A DNA stretch of 64,000 nt from Oceanibaculum indicum P24. GTDB taxonomy: Bacteria; Pseudomonadota; Alphaproteobacteria; Oceanibaculales; Oceanibaculaceae. Shown here piece after piece: positions 17,597-26,835 of the stretch. A program made the translations under genes and the position numbers. Each line of letters begins with the position of its first letter. Positions within the stretch are counted from its first letter, which is position 1. Below the pieces are notes generated by a model. That model ran no database searches, had not been told where the DNA came from, and saw only the letters and a program-made list of their open reading frames with translations. The stretch lies in NCBI RefSeq assembly GCF_000299935.1, contig NZ_AMRL01000008.1, positions 1 through 64,000 on the forward strand, written 5' to 3'.

Positions 17597-18622
17597 CTAG
17601 ACGGTCTCCGCCAGCGGCAGATTGACCAGCAAATTCTGCGGTTTCATCCGCAGCAATTCATTCTCTCCCTTGGCAAGGCCGAGATAGATCGGCCGGCCCG
17701 CCAGCTGCGGCAGCATGGCGTTTGTGTCGCGGAATTCCAGCCGGAACAGGGAGAGGATATCGGCCAGCCTCTCCTCGCTGACCTCCTGCCCCTCATAGAG
17801 GTCGTTCAGGATGTTGGTGGACACGCTGTCGAGCCCGACATGCCAGCTCCAGCGGTCGTCACTGATCGACTGCACCGGGGCGACCCGCACCTCGGCGCCG
17901 GTAAAATGCGCGATCCAGGTCTCCAGCACCCGGCACAGCGCATCCAGGCCGGGCCGGCCGAAGGTCATGTCCAGCACCATGTCGAAGCGCTCGGCGCGCT
18001 CCCAGTACTGATGCGCGTTCTCCTCGGTCATCACGTCGAGGTCGATCTGCCTGAGCGGCGTCTGCGCCTCGACGATCAGCCGGCCCAGATCGCCGAACCC
18101 GCCGGTGGAGGCATAGAGGTCGATGACCTCCTCATCGGCCAGCATGATGTTGCCGTCCTGGATCGTCACCTTCTGGCTGCGGAACAGCAGCTCGGCGGCA
18201 CGCAGCCGGAACGGGTCCTCGCAGCCTTCCAGCAGGCCGCGCAGGATCACATGCACCATCTGGTCGAGGAAGATCGGCGCCAGCCGCACCGGTTCCACCG
18301 GCCCGTCCAGCTTGAACAGCGCGGCATAAGCGGCCTCGATGGTGCCGTGGCGCAGCAGATGGTCGCGGAAATTCAGGACGATCTCGTAATTCTCCCGCGC
18401 ATCCTCATCTTCCATGCGCAGCAGCTCCGCCGGCTTCACAACGCGGCGCGGCTCCTCCATCAGCGCGGCATGCAGCGCCCGCTCATTGTCGCAGGATTCC
18501 TCGACCGGCACGACCTCCGGCCGGTTAAAGTAGGCGCGCAGGTAATCGTCGGTCACCGCAAGCTGGTTATCCGCCGTCCGCTTCAGCAAATAATAGCCGG
18601 AAGATATCCAGAAATCAGGCAT
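17597..18622 (-). CDS. DUF6352 family protein
   Basis: A 341-residue protein starting FWISSGYYLLKR and containing the segment EELIDLY-like EVIDLYASTGG, features I associate with DUF6352. It has no signal peptide, no membrane segment and no recognisable catalytic motif. There are many Asp/Glu, and the C-terminus reads FRDTNAMLPQLAGRPIYLGLA. It lies in an operon with mrp, a ligase-like protein and a DUF6505 protein. Function unknown. Confidence 0.7.
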   Translation of the reverse strand: MPDFWISSGYYLLKRTADNQLAVTDDYLRAYFNRPEVVPVEESCDNERALHAALMEEPRRVVKPAELLRMEDEDARENYEIVLNFRDHLLRHGTIEAAYAALFKLDGPVEPVRLAPIFLDQMVHVILRGLLEGCEDPFRLRAAELLFRSQKVTIQDGNIMLADEEVIDLYASTGGFGDLGRLIVEAQTPLRQIDLDVMTEENAHQYWERAERFDMVLDMTFGRPGLDALCRVLETWIAHFTGAEVRVAPVQSISDDRWSWHVGLDSVSTNILNDLYEGQEVSEERLADILSLFRLEFRDTNAMLPQLAGRPIYLGLAKGENELLRMKPQNLLVNLPLAETV

Positions 18623-18644
18623 TTAGAAAACTTTCCAGAACCAA

Positions 18645-19127
18645 TTATTCATTATCGGGCACCAGCGCCCATATCTTTGCGTGATCGGCCTCGCGCGGCG
18701 GCTGCAGGGCGCGGAACCGTTCACGGATACCGCCTTCCTCCATCTCGCGCTCGACCGCCAGCAGCATGTTCACCCGGTGCTCCGCCGCCAGGCTTGCGGC
18801 AAACTCCGCCTCGGATCGGGCCACCGGCAGCGCGGCCTCGACCGAGGGCGCACCGTAGCGCGCGACGAAATGCTCCGCCAGCCTGCGGATGACCGCCTCG
18901 TAGGACTCCGTATCGATGTCCGACACCGACACGAAGGTGGACCAGCCAAAGCTTTCCGTTCCCAGGAAGGCACTGCGGAAAGCGACACGGCGCTTGCCGA
19001 CCAGATCGCCCGGCCCGCTGTCGGCGAAGGCGAAGCTGCCGGAGACCGCCCATTCGCCCGACTCGGCCGCCTGCTCGAAGACCTGCGTATCGGTGGAATC
19101 CATCCGGATGGTGCGCGGAAACAGCAT
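18645..19127 (-). CDS. DUF6505 family protein
   Basis: A 160-residue soluble protein beginning FPRTIRMDSTDTQVFEQAA, with FLGTESFGWSTFVSV in the middle. I associate this pattern with DUF6505. No catalytic residues or cofactor motifs are visible. It is located 2 bp after the ligase-like gene and 22 bp before the DUF6352 gene, so it belongs to the same transcript. Function unknown; the constant neighbours suggest a complex or maturation pathway. Confidence 0.7.
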   Translation of the reverse strand: MLFPRTIRMDSTDTQVFEQAAESGEWAVSGSFAFADSGPGDLVGKRRVAFRSAFLGTESFGWSTFVSVSDIDTESYEAVIRRLAEHFVARYGAPSVEAALPVARSEAEFAASLAAEHRVNMLLAVEREMEEGGIRERFRALQPPREADHAKIWALVPDNE

Positions 19128-19129
19128 GG

Positions 19130-19900
19130 CTACAGCGCCCAGCCCGGCCCGGCCAGCACGGCGGACAGCGGCAAGGCCTGCACCGCCTCGGTCTGCAGCA
19201 GCATGCCGCCCTCCTCGTCCAGCCCGATGAAGGTGCCGGCATGCTGTTCGCCGGCATGGGACAGGGCGACGCTTTCCCGGTAGCCGCTGCCGCGCTCCAG
19301 CCAGTGCGCCGCGATGGGGCGCAGCCCCTCCTCCTCGAACCGGTTCACCCAGAGCAGGAAATGCCGGCTGAACGCCTCCAGAATGTCGGGCACGGTCAGC
19401 TCGCCGCAGCCTTCCTCATGCAGCGCGGTGCGGGTCGGGTCCATGCCCGGCTCCTCGCCGCCGATCAGCTCACGCTTCACCAGGATGGTCAGGCCCAGCA
19501 CCAGCCAGTCCGGCACGGCATCGGCCGCACAGCCTTCCGGTGCCGCCAGACGGAAGCCGCCAGCCAGCCCGCCATTCACCTCGATCCGGTCCGGCCAGCC
19601 AAAGGTCACCGCCACCTGCGGCGGCACAATTGCGCCCAGCGCATCGCCGATGCCAATCATGCCGACATGCAGGATCGGCAGGGCCTGCGCCAGCGCCTGC
19701 TCCGGGTGCAGCACGATGGCGAGTTCGACGCGTTCCTCGCGGTCCTCCCAGAACAGGGTGGCGGGATCGGCCCCCTGCCGGGCGGCGGCGAGCGCGGCTT
19801 CGAACGCATCCTCGCCCGCCGGCAGCCGGACGCCTTCATAGACCGGCGGGAAGACCGGCTTTTCCGTCACCTCCAGAAGGCTGCGGGTTGCCTCCTCCAT
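19130..19900 (-). CDS. Biotin/lipoate protein ligase-like protein with C-terminal DUF4444-type domain
   Basis: A 256-residue protein with a biotin/lipoate ligase-type core: an N-terminal acidic segment, AIVLHPEQALAQALPILHVGMIGIGDALGAIVPP, and VTFGWPDRIEVNGGLAGGFRLA, which resembles the BirA/LplA core but lacks a clear GRGRRGR-type substrate loop. The last 60 residues (RESVALSHAGEQHAGTFIGL...) look like the C-terminal capping domain. It begins 8 bp after the mrp stop. It may be a ligase for an unusual acyl or cofactor group, or a catalytically divergent scaffold. Confidence 0.65.
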   Translation of the reverse strand: MEEATRSLLEVTEKPVFPPVYEGVRLPAGEDAFEAALAAARQGADPATLFWEDREERVELAIVLHPEQALAQALPILHVGMIGIGDALGAIVPPQVAVTFGWPDRIEVNGGLAGGFRLAAPEGCAADAVPDWLVLGLTILVKRELIGGEEPGMDPTRTALHEEGCGELTVPDILEAFSRHFLLWVNRFEEEGLRPIAAHWLERGSGYRESVALSHAGEQHAGTFIGLDEEGGMLLQTEAVQALPLSAVLAGPGWAL

Positions 19901-19908
19901 GATCCGGC

Positions 19909-21126
19909 CTATTCGACGCTGATCTTCGGCATGGCCCGCACGGCACCACCGGACAGCCGCGCCCAGACCGCCTCGGCAATGGCGCGATAGGCCGCCGCAT
20001 GCGGGCTGGAAGGCTGCGAGACCACGATGGGCTTGCCGCCGTCGGAGGTCTCGCGGATGGCGATGTCGAGCGGAATCTCGCCCAGGAAATCGACGCCCAT
20101 GCGCTCCGCCTCCTTGCGCGCGCCACCATGCGAGAAGATGTCGCTGCGCTCCCCGCAATGCGGGCACAGGAAGTAGCTCATATTCTCGATCACGCCGAAC
20201 ACCGGCACATCGACCTTGCGGAACATGTTCAGACCCTTGCGGGCGTCCAGCAGGGCGATGTCCTGCGGCGTCGAGACAATGACCGCCCCGGCCAGCGGCA
20301 CGCGCTGCGCCATGGTGAGCTGCGCATCGCCGGTGCCCGGCGGCATATCGACCACCAGCACGTCCAGATCGCCCCAATCGACATCGCGCAGCATCTGTTC
20401 CAGCGCGCTCATCACCATCGGGCCGCGCCAGATCATCGGCGTATCCTCTGCCACCATGAAGCCCATGGACATGCATTTGACGCCGTAATTCTCCATCGGC
20501 TTCAGCGTCTTGCCATCCGGCGTGGTGGTCGGCTTGCCGGTGATGCCCATCATGCGCGGCAGCGACGGACCATAGATATCGGCGTCCAGCAGTCCGACCT
20601 TGCGGCCGATGGCAGCCAGCGCCAGCGCCAGATTGACCGAGGTTGTGGATTTGCCGACACCGCCCTTGCCCGACGCCACGGCGATGATCGCACGCACGCC
20701 CGGCACCAGCGGCTTCGCCTGGGCCGGCTGCTGCCCCGGCTGCTGCGGGGCGTGCGAATGGCCGTGCACATGGCCATGGGCATGAGGAGCTGTACCGCCA
20801 ACACGGCTGCCAGCCGCCGGCTTGCCGCCCAGCGGGCGCGGTGCGGCAGCGGGAGCAGGCGCAGCGGGCCCGCGGGCGCTGTGCGCGGTCAGTGCGGTGG
20901 TCACGCCGGCAACACCCGGCAGCGCCTCGACGGCCTTCTGGGCCTCCTGCCGCAGGCCTTCCAGCTTCGGGCCGCGTGAGGGGTCGACCTCAATAGCGAA
21001 GCTGACGCGGCCCTCCTGCACGGACAAGCCGGTCACCATGCCGAGCGACACGATATCCTGCCCGCGATCCGGGTCGCGGACGGACTTCAGTGCCTGCAGG
21101 ATCTGGTCTTCGGAAATCTGAACCAT
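19909..21126 (-). CDS. apbC: Iron-sulfur cluster carrier ATPase Mrp/ApbC
   Basis: A 405-residue P-loop protein. Residues 1-80 form a MIP18/DUF59-type domain. A linker of about 60 residues is rich in Pro, Ala and His ([11 protein letters not shown]), and the deviant Walker A KGGVGKS is at 154-160. The CPHC motif (C321, C324) ligates a transferable [4Fe-4S] cluster at the dimer interface. It loads clusters onto apo-proteins. It heads a five-gene operon of poorly characterised proteins, suggesting a dedicated target. The His-rich linker could bind metal. Confidence 0.92.
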   Translation of the reverse strand: MVQISEDQILQALKSVRDPDRGQDIVSLGMVTGLSVQEGRVSFAIEVDPSRGPKLEGLRQEAQKAVEALPGVAGVTTALTAHSARGPAAPAPAAAPRPLGGKPAAGSRVGGTAPHAHGHVHGHSHAPQQPGQQPAQAKPLVPGVRAIIAVASGKGGVGKSTTSVNLALALAAIGRKVGLLDADIYGPSLPRMMGITGKPTTTPDGKTLKPMENYGVKCMSMGFMVAEDTPMIWRGPMVMSALEQMLRDVDWGDLDVLVVDMPPGTGDAQLTMAQRVPLAGAVIVSTPQDIALLDARKGLNMFRKVDVPVFGVIENMSYFLCPHCGERSDIFSHGGARKEAERMGVDFLGEIPLDIAIRETSDGGKPIVVSQPSSPHAAAYRAIAEAVWARLSGGAVRAMPKISVE

Positions 21127-21278
21127 GATGTTCTTCTTTATGCGTTAGGTGGCGGTTTGGCCTACTGATATCACGGCTTGGGTGCGGTTGGACAAGCCCG
21201 CCGGTCATACCAATATGGTTTGGCCTTCAACAAGCGGTCGGATTGGCCTATAAGCCGGGTCCGAAAGTCCCGCAGGAA

Positions 21279-21851
21279 ATGCTGATAGAGATGAACCCCG
21301 CCACCAATATCGACCGGAGCGTACTGCGCGGCATGCTGATCGCCGTCGCGGCGATGATCGTGCTGGTCAGCGCATCGAACTATCTGGTGCAGTTTCCGCT
21401 CAGCGACTGGCTGACCTGGGGCGCGATCACCTATCCGGCGACCTTCCTGGTGACCGACCTCACCAACCGTGCCTATGGGCCAAGGCGGGCGCGTCAGGTG
21501 GTCTATATCGGCTTCGCGCTGGCGGTGATCTGCTCGCTGTGGCTGGCGACGCCGCGCATCGCGCTGGCCTCGGGCAGCGCCTTCCTGGTGGCGCAGCTGC
21601 TGGACGTCCATGTGTTCGACCGGCTGCGCGGCGGACGCTGGTGGCAGGCGCCGCTGGCCAGCTCCTCCATCGGCTCGGCAGTCGATACCGCTTTGTTCTT
21701 CACGCTGGCCTTCGCCGGCACCGCCGTTCCCTTCGTCACGCTGGCGCTGGGCGATTTCGCGGTGAAGCTGGCGCTGGCCCTGCTCTTCCTCTCCCCCTTC
21801 CGCCTGCTGATGGCGGTGGTGCGGCCGATGGGGACCGCGCGCCCCTCGTGA
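21279..21851 (+). CDS. yhhQ: Queuosine precursor transporter (YhhQ/VUT family)
   Basis: About 190 residues with six hydrophobic segments and the family motifs [26 protein letters not shown], and [14 protein letters not shown]. Members import 7-cyano-7-deazaguanine or 7-aminomethyl-7-deazaguanine for queuosine salvage. The ATG at 21279 is chosen tentatively; ATG 21291 and an upstream TTG at 21243 are also possible. The coding region ends by overlapping the GTG start of queA, tying import to the tRNA-modification genes. Confidence 0.85.
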   Translation: MLIEMNPATNIDRSVLRGMLIAVAAMIVLVSASNYLVQFPLSDWLTWGAITYPATFLVTDLTNRAYGPRRARQVVYIGFALAVICSLWLATPRIALASGSAFLVAQLLDVHVFDRLRGGRWWQAPLASSSIGSAVDTALFFTLAFAGTAVPFVTLALGDFAVKLALALLFLSPFRLLMAVVRPMGTARPS

Positions 21852-22876
21852 AGGTCGATCTCTTCGATTTCCACCTGCCACCGGAGCGGATCGCCCAGAT
21901 GCCGGCCGAGCCGCGCGATTCGGCGCGGCTGCTGGATATCCGCCCGGACCGGCTCGGCGATTGCGGTGTTCTGGACCTGCCGGCCCTGCTGAACCCCGGC
22001 GACCTGCTGGTGTTCAACGATACCCGCGTGATCCCGGCCCGGCTGCATGGGTATCGCGGCGAGGTCGCGGTCGAGGTGCTGCTGCACAAGGCGGAAGCCG
22101 ACGGCACATGGCTGGCCTTCGCCCGGCCCGGCAAGCGGCTGAAAACCGGCCAGACGATCCGCTTCGCCGAGGATTTCGCCGCCGACATCCTGGAAAAGCG
22201 CGAGGGTGGCGAGCTGCGGCTGGCCTTCGCCGGCGCCGCCGACCTGCTGGAGGCGCTGAAGCGCCACGGCTCCATGCCGCTGCCGCCCTATATCCGCGGC
22301 GGCAAGGCGGAAGCAGCGGATGCCGAACGCTACCAGACCATCTATGCCCGCGAGGAAGGTGCGGTCGCCGCGCCCACCGCCGGGCTGCACTTCACCGACC
22401 GGCTGATGGCGGCGCTGGCCGAACGCGGCATCGGCACCGCCTTCCTGACGCTGCATGTCGGCGCCGGCACCTTCCTGCCGGTGAAGGCCGACGATACGGA
22501 AGACCACCGGATGCATGCCGAATGGGGCAGCATCGACCCCGAGACCGCCGCGCGCATCACCGAGACGAAGCGCCAGGGCGGCCGCGTGGTCGCGGTCGGC
22601 ACCACCTCGCTGCGCCTGCTGGAAAGCGCGGCACGGGAGGATGGCACCGTCCCGGCCTTTTCCGGCGACACCGATATCTTCATCACGCCCGGCTACCGCT
22701 TCAAGGCGGTCGATCTGCTGATGACCAATTTCCACCTGCCGCGCTCCACCCTGTTCATGCTGGTCTCGGCCTTTGCCGGGCTGGAGCGCATGCAATCTGC
22801 CTACAGCCATGCGATAGAGGCCGGCTATCGCTTTTACTCCTACGGTGACGCATGTCTGCTGCATCCCAGCCGGTAG
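21848..22876 (+). CDS. queA: S-adenosylmethionine:tRNA ribosyltransferase-isomerase
   Basis: A 342-residue QueA. The N-terminus [20 protein letters not shown] is canonical and starts with a GTG whose last two bases are shared with the upstream stop. The segments [23 protein letters not shown] and TTSLRLLES are conserved family motifs. The enzyme transfers and isomerises the ribosyl part of SAM onto preQ1 in tRNA to make epoxyqueuosine. Its 3' end overlaps tgt by 25 bases. Confidence 0.95.
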   Translation: MKVDLFDFHLPPERIAQMPAEPRDSARLLDIRPDRLGDCGVLDLPALLNPGDLLVFNDTRVIPARLHGYRGEVAVEVLLHKAEADGTWLAFARPGKRLKTGQTIRFAEDFAADILEKREGGELRLAFAGAADLLEALKRHGSMPLPPYIRGGKAEAADAERYQTIYAREEGAVAAPTAGLHFTDRLMAALAERGIGTAFLTLHVGAGTFLPVKADDTEDHRMHAEWGSIDPETAARITETKRQGGRVVAVGTTSLRLLESAAREDGTVPAFSGDTDIFITPGYRFKAVDLLMTNFHLPRSTLFMLVSAFAGLERMQSAYSHAIEAGYRFYSYGDACLLHPSR

Positions 22877-24000
22877 AGTTCGGCTTCCAGCTCCTCGGCA
22901 CCGATGGCGCGGCCCGGCGCGGCCGGGTGACGACCGCGCACGGCACCATCGAGACGCCCGCCTTCATGCCGGTCGGCACCGCCGCGACGGTGAAGGCGAT
23001 GCGCCCGGAATCGGTGGCCGAGACAGGCGCGGAAATCCTGCTGGGCAACACCTATCATCTGATGCTGCGGCCGGGAGCGGAACGCGTCGCGGCGCTGGGC
23101 GGCCTGCACAAATTCATGAACTGGCCGAAGCCTATCCTCACCGATTCCGGCGGCTTTCAGGTCATGTCGCTGGCGGGCCTGCGCAAGATCGAGGAGAAGG
23201 GCGTCACCTTCCGCTCCCACATCGACGGGTCGGTGCATTTCCTGTCGCCGGAGCGCTCGGTCGAGATCCAGCATCTGCTGGATTCCAACATCACCATGGT
23301 GCTGGACGAATGCACCCCGCATCCGGCGACGCATGAACAGGCGCTGTCCTCCATGGAGCTGTCGATGCGCTGGGCGCAGCGTTCCAAGGACGGCTTCAAG
23401 AAGCGCCCCGGCTATGGGCTGTTCGGCATCGTGCAGGGCAGCGTCTATCCCGATCTGCGGAAGCGTTCGGCGGAAGCGCTCGCATCCATCGGCTTCGATG
23501 GCTATGCGGTGGGCGGCCTCGCGGTCGGCGAGGGCCAGGAGATCATGTTCCGGGTGCTGGAGGAGACGGTGCCGCATCTGCCCGCCGACCGGCCGCACTA
23601 TCTGATGGGTGTGGGCAAGCCGGCGGACATCGTCGGCGCGGTGCAGCGCGGCATCGACATGTTCGACTGCGTGCTGCCGACCCGCTCCGGCCGCACCGCG
23701 CAGGCCTTCACCGCGCGCGGCACGGTGAACCTGCGCAATGCCCGGCATCAGGACGATCCAAGGCCGCTGGAGGAAGGCTGCCCCTGCCCGGCCTGTACCT
23801 CCTGCAGCCGCGCCTATCTGCATCATCTGGTCCGGTCGGAGGAAATTCTCGGGCTGATGCTGCTGACCTGGCACAATCTGGCCTATTATCAGCGGCTGAT
23901 GGCGGGCCTGCGCGCCGCCATAGAGGCCGGATCGCTGGAGGATTTTGTGGCCGGCTTCCATGAGACACAGGCCGGCGGGGATATCCCGGCGCTGGGATAG
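22852..24000 (+). CDS. tgt: Queuine tRNA-ribosyltransferase (tRNA-guanine transglycosylase)
   Basis: A 382-residue Tgt. [11 protein letters not shown] contains the substrate-binding Asp (D98), and [18 protein letters not shown] carries the catalytic nucleophile. The zinc site is in [16 protein letters not shown]. It exchanges guanine-34 for preQ1 in the GUN anticodons of tRNA-Asp, Asn, His and Tyr. The start is buried in the queA end, indicating tight translational coupling. Confidence 0.95.
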   Translation: MSAASQPVEFGFQLLGTDGAARRGRVTTAHGTIETPAFMPVGTAATVKAMRPESVAETGAEILLGNTYHLMLRPGAERVAALGGLHKFMNWPKPILTDSGGFQVMSLAGLRKIEEKGVTFRSHIDGSVHFLSPERSVEIQHLLDSNITMVLDECTPHPATHEQALSSMELSMRWAQRSKDGFKKRPGYGLFGIVQGSVYPDLRKRSAEALASIGFDGYAVGGLAVGEGQEIMFRVLEETVPHLPADRPHYLMGVGKPADIVGAVQRGIDMFDCVLPTRSGRTAQAFTARGTVNLRNARHQDDPRPLEEGCPCPACTSCSRAYLHHLVRSEEILGLMLLTWHNLAYYQRLMAGLRAAIEAGSLEDFVAGFHETQAGGDIPALG

Positions 24001-24029
24001 GGTTGCGGCTTGAGGCTAATACTTTGATT

Positions 24030-24114
24030 CGTCACCCTCGGGCTTGACCCGAGGGTCCAGCGGTCCGTGCAGTTCGCTCGGTCAATGGATGGTCGGATCA
24101 AGTCCGACCATGAC
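24030..24114. repeat. Palindromic intergenic repeat, copy 5
   Basis: CGTCACCCTCGGGCTTGACC pairs with the following CGAGGGTCCAG. The right unit ATGGTCGGATCAAGTCCGAC ends in CATGACG. It is a variant of the family with CTTGA/TCAAG loops like copy 2. It lies between tgt and queF. Confidence 0.75.
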
Positions 24115-24169
24115 GAAAGAGAAACTTCATTTTCTCAGGCGCGAAGGACCGATTGAGGGGATATACCGA

Positions 24170-24634
24170 ATGACCGACAGCATCTATAGCGGCCTGACGC
24201 AGCTGGGACAGGCGACCGGCCTGCCGGACAGCCCGGAGAAGGCGGTGCTGGAGACGGTGCCGAACCCGCAGGGGGACGTGCGCTACATGGTGCGCTTCGT
24301 GGCCCCGGAATTCACCTCGCTCTGCCCGCTGACCGGCCAGCCGGACTTCGCCCATCTGGTCATCGACTATGTGCCGAAGGACCGACTGGTGGAGAGCAAG
24401 TCGCTGAAGCTGTTCCTGGGCTCCTTCCGCAATCACGGCGCCTTCCACGAGGATTGCACCGTTTCCATCGCGCGCCGGCTGGTGGAGGTCATGCAGCCGG
24501 AATGGCTGCGCATCGGCGGCTACTGGTATCCGCGTGGCGGCATCCCGATCGACGTGTTCTACCAGACCGGCCCCGCGCCAGAGGGCGTGTGGATTCCCGA
24601 TCAGGGTGTCCCCCCCTATCGCGGCCGGGGATGA
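24170..24634 (+). CDS. queF: NADPH-dependent 7-cyano-7-deazaguanine reductase (preQ1 synthase)
   Basis: A 154-residue unimodular QueF. The catalytic cysteine is C52 in [14 protein letters not shown], with the partner aspartate D59 in the same motif. [20 protein letters not shown] is the QueF motif that binds NADPH and substrate. It reduces preQ0 to preQ1. GAGGGG lies 9 bases before the ATG at 24170. The longer in-frame ORF would run into the repeat. The stop overlaps the queG start. Confidence 0.94.
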   Translation: MTDSIYSGLTQLGQATGLPDSPEKAVLETVPNPQGDVRYMVRFVAPEFTSLCPLTGQPDFAHLVIDYVPKDRLVESKSLKLFLGSFRNHGAFHEDCTVSIARRLVEVMQPEWLRIGGYWYPRGGIPIDVFYQTGPAPEGVWIPDQGVPPYRGRG

Positions 24635-25746
24635 CCGAAGACCTGAAATCCCGCATCCGCGAGCAGGCGCTGGCGCTGGGCTTCGACGCCGTCGGCTTTG
24701 CTCCGGCGCAGCTCAGCAATCAGGTGCGGCAATGGCTGGCCGATTTCCTGGCCGAGGGCCGGCATGGCGATATGGGCTGGATGGTAGAGAAGGCCGACCG
24801 GCGCGGCGACCCGCAGGTGCTGTGGCCAGAGGCGCGCAGCATCGTCGTGCTGGGCATGAATTACGGTCCGGGCCGCGACCCGCTGGCGATCCTCGACCAC
24901 CCGACGCGCGCCGGTATCTCCGTCTATGCCCAGGGGCGCGACTACCACGATCATGTGAAGAACCGGCTGAAGGCGCTGGCGCGCTGGATGGCGGAGGAAA
25001 TCGACAGCGGCGTGAAGGTATTCGTCGATACCGCACCGGTCATGGAAAAGCCGCTGGGCCAGCAGGCAGGCCTCGGTTGGCAGGGCAAGCACACCAACCT
25101 TGTGTCGCGCGGTTTCGGCTCCTGGCTGTTCCTCGGCGAGGTCTATTCGACTCTGGACCTGGCCCCCGACACCTCCGAGATCGACCATTGCGGCAGTTGC
25201 ACAAGCTGCCTTTCCGCCTGCCCGACCGACGCCTTCCCGGCGCCCTACCAGCTCGATGCGCGGCGCTGCATCTCCTATCTGACCATCGAGCATAAGGGCG
25301 TCATCGCGCGGGAATTCCGCGAGCCGATGGGCAACCGCATCTATGGCTGCGACGATTGCCTCGCCGTCTGCCCCTGGAACAAGTACGCAAAGCCGACCGG
25401 CCATGACGCCTTCCTGCCGCGCGCCGAGCTGATGGCCCCGCGCCTGGCCGACCTCGCGCAGCTCGACGATGCCGGCTTCCGCCAGCTCTTCTCCGGCTCG
25501 CCGGTGAAGCGCATCGGCCGCGACCGCTTCGTGCGCAATGTACTGATCGCGATTGGCAACAGCGGGTCACAAACGCTTGTACCAATTACGGAAAGCCTGC
25601 TTTCAGACAGCTCCCCGCTGGTGCGCGGCATGGCGGTCTGGGCGCTGTCCCGCCTGCTCGATGCCGACCGGTTCGCGGCGTTGCGCGACCGGCATCTGCC
25701 AACCGAAACGGATGAAGACGTCAGGGCGGAGTGGCTGGAAGGATAA
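24631..25746 (+). CDS. queG: Epoxyqueuosine reductase
   Basis: A 371-residue cobalamin-dependent QueG. Two [4Fe-4S] motifs are visible, [16 protein letters not shown] and [22 protein letters not shown] and [11 protein letters not shown] are conserved around the substrate. A C-terminal HEAT-like segment (residues about 300-371) binds tRNA. It performs the last step, reducing epoxyqueuosine to queuosine. The ATG overlaps the queF stop, so this is a compact Q operon. queC, queD and queE are not in the window. Confidence 0.94.
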   Translation: MTEDLKSRIREQALALGFDAVGFAPAQLSNQVRQWLADFLAEGRHGDMGWMVEKADRRGDPQVLWPEARSIVVLGMNYGPGRDPLAILDHPTRAGISVYAQGRDYHDHVKNRLKALARWMAEEIDSGVKVFVDTAPVMEKPLGQQAGLGWQGKHTNLVSRGFGSWLFLGEVYSTLDLAPDTSEIDHCGSCTSCLSACPTDAFPAPYQLDARRCISYLTIEHKGVIAREFREPMGNRIYGCDDCLAVCPWNKYAKPTGHDAFLPRAELMAPRLADLAQLDDAGFRQLFSGSPVKRIGRDRFVRNVLIAIGNSGSQTLVPITESLLSDSSPLVRGMAVWALSRLLDADRFAALRDRHLPTETDEDVRAEWLEG

Positions 25747-25763
25747 TCTCGTTCACCGCCAAC

Positions 25764-25864
25764 CGTCATTCCCGGGCTTGTCCCGGGAATCCAGGGTTCA
25801 GCCTACTCGGGCGAGCATCCAGCAAGCGGAAGCCTGGCCCCCCGCAATAAATGCGGGGGTGACG
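25764..25864. repeat. Palindromic intergenic repeat, copy 6
   Basis: CGTCATTCCCGGGCTTGTCC and CGGGAATCCAGG form the left hairpin. CCCCCGCAATAAATGCGGGG with TGACGG forms the right. The two arms are swapped relative to copy 3 (the ATTCC arm is first), showing that units can be arranged in either order. Confidence 0.85.
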
Positions 25865-25908
25865 GTCTGAGGAAACCGGAGCGAAGAAAGAAACCTGTCA
25901 GCGCCCCG

Positions 25909-25937
25909 TTGACTCCTCATCCTCCCGCCCCTATCTT
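25909..25937 (+). promoter_or_regulatory. Sigma-70-type promoter of the first SAM-II riboswitch
   Basis: TTGACT (25909-25914) and TATCTT (25932-25937) are spaced by 17 bases. The predicted start near 25943 coincides with the 5' end of the aptamer, so the riboswitch opens the transcript. Confidence 0.7.
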
Positions 25938-25943
25938 CCCGGT

Positions 25944-25998
25944 CAGCGCCGATTTGAGCATCAGCTTGCGGGCGCTTTACAAATGCAGCTAAAGCGTC
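25944..25998 (+). ncRNA. SAM-II riboswitch aptamer upstream of an OsmC gene
   Basis: The SAM-II (metA-type) pattern is complete. Stem P1 pairs AGCGCC (25945-25950) with GGCGCT (25971-25976). GATTTGA follows P1, CTTGCG precedes the 3' arm, and the 3' pseudoknot element GCTAAAG follows an A-rich CAAATGCA. It is followed at once by an intrinsic terminator and then the OsmC gene. The terminator and the 3' element can be mutually exclusive through AGCTAAAGC (25987-25995) pairing with GCTTTGGCT (26015-26023). This implies SAM-dependent premature termination. Confidence 0.9.
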
Positions 25999-26005
25999 GG
26001 CCCCG

Positions 26006-26039
26006 ATCCGCCCAGCTTTGGCTGCGGCGGATTTTTTTT
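26006..26039 (+). terminator. Riboswitch-linked intrinsic terminator 1
   Basis: ATCCGCCCAGC pairs with GCTGCGGCGGAT (one unpaired C) around the loop TTTG, followed by eight T. It lies between the SAM-II aptamer and the OsmC start, so the gene is expressed only when this hairpin is prevented. Confidence 0.85.
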
Positions 26040-26061
26040 GACGAGCATGCGGAGACGGATC

Positions 26062-26589
26062 ATGGACGCGACCACCCTGAAGGCCCTGCAGGCGCCGCTG
26101 AAGGCGCAGTACAAGGACCAGCCGGACGCCGCGAAGATCACCCTGAAGGCCGACGGCAGGCTGGGCGAGGAAGCCATCACCTGCTCCGTCGATACCGGGC
26201 GCGCGCTGGTCGAGGCCGGGCTGCATCCGGCGACCGGCGGCGACGGCCTGTCCGCCTGCTCCGGCGACATGCTGCTCCAGGCGCTGGTGGCCTGCGCCGG
26301 CGTCACGCTGAAGGCGGTCGCTACGGCGCTGGGCATCGAGATCCGCGAAGGCACGGTGAAGGCCGAGGGCGACCTGGACTTCCGCGGCACGCTGGCGGTG
26401 GACCGCGAGGCGCCGGTCGGCTTCACCGATATCCGCCTCTCCTTCGATATCGACACCGACGCGAACGAGGAGCAGCTGGCCAGCCTGTTCAAGCTGACCG
26501 AGCGCTATTGCGTGGTGTTCCAGACCCTGAACAACAAGCCGGTGCTGGCGGTCAGCCACACGGTGAACGGCAAGGCCAAGGCCGCCTAA
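26062..26589 (+). CDS. OsmC family protein under SAM-II control
   Basis: A 175-residue OsmC-type protein. C79 in LVACAGVTLKAVAT and a second Cys in TERYCVVFQTL correspond to the redox pair of OsmC/Ohr proteins. GGAGAC precedes the ATG at 26062. It is preceded by a promoter, SAM-II riboswitch and terminator, so its expression should fall when SAM is abundant, which links it to methionine or sulfur supply. It differs from the metZ-linked OsmC at 15561. Next on the strand is a second SAM-II riboswitch, about 60 bp away. Confidence 0.85.
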   Translation: MDATTLKALQAPLKAQYKDQPDAAKITLKADGRLGEEAITCSVDTGRALVEAGLHPATGGDGLSACSGDMLLQALVACAGVTLKAVATALGIEIREGTVKAEGDLDFRGTLAVDREAPVGFTDIRLSFDIDTDANEEQLASLFKLTERYCVVFQTLNNKPVLAVSHTVNGKAKAA

Positions 26590-26619
26590 CAACAAAATTC
26601 AACTGTGCAATTTTTCTGA

Positions 26620-26648
26620 TTGACGGCACAGAAACTGTAGATTATAAA
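26620..26648 (+). promoter_or_regulatory. Sigma-70-type promoter of the second SAM-II riboswitch
   Basis: TTGACG (26620-26625) and TATAAA (26643-26648) are spaced by 17 bases. Transcription would begin near 26655, at the first base of the aptamer. Confidence 0.75.
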
Positions 26649-26654
26649 GACGAC

Positions 26655-26710
26655 ATAGCGCCGATTTGAGGCTCAGCTTGCGGGGCGCTTTATAAATTCT
26701 GCTAAAGAGA
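26655..26710 (+). ncRNA. SAM-II riboswitch aptamer upstream of a sulfonate-type ABC transporter
   Basis: P1 is AGCGCC (26657-26662) with GGCGCT (26684-26689). GATTTGA, CTTGCG, TATAAATTCT and GCTAAAG (26701-26707) are all present in the SAM-II order. Downstream, AGAGCGGGC (26708-26716) can pair with GCCCGGCTCT (26723-26732), an antiterminator that would destroy the following terminator. The promoter, aptamer, terminator layout is the same as the copy upstream. Confidence 0.9.
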
Positions 26711-26717
26711 GCGGGCA

Positions 26718-26753
26718 AATCCGCCCGGCTCTGGAGCCGAGGCGGATTTTTTT
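26718..26753 (+). terminator. Riboswitch-linked intrinsic terminator 2
   Basis: ATCCGCCCGGCT pairs with AGCCGAGGCGGAT (one unpaired A) around CTGG, followed by seven T. It lies 83 bp before the start of the substrate-binding protein gene, so readthrough is needed for expression of the transporter operon. Confidence 0.85.
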
Positions 26754-26835
26754 CGTCCCGGAGCTGGACCAGACGGACCCCACTCTTCCGAGCCTCCTTA
26801 CCTGCGCCGCTAGCGCACACGCAAGGAGAGCAAGA

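Noticed and set aside
21127-21278. A preQ1 riboswitch upstream of the queuosine transporter.
   Set aside because: No compact hairpin with a downstream A-rich tail and pairing ribosome-binding site of the preQ1 type could be found.
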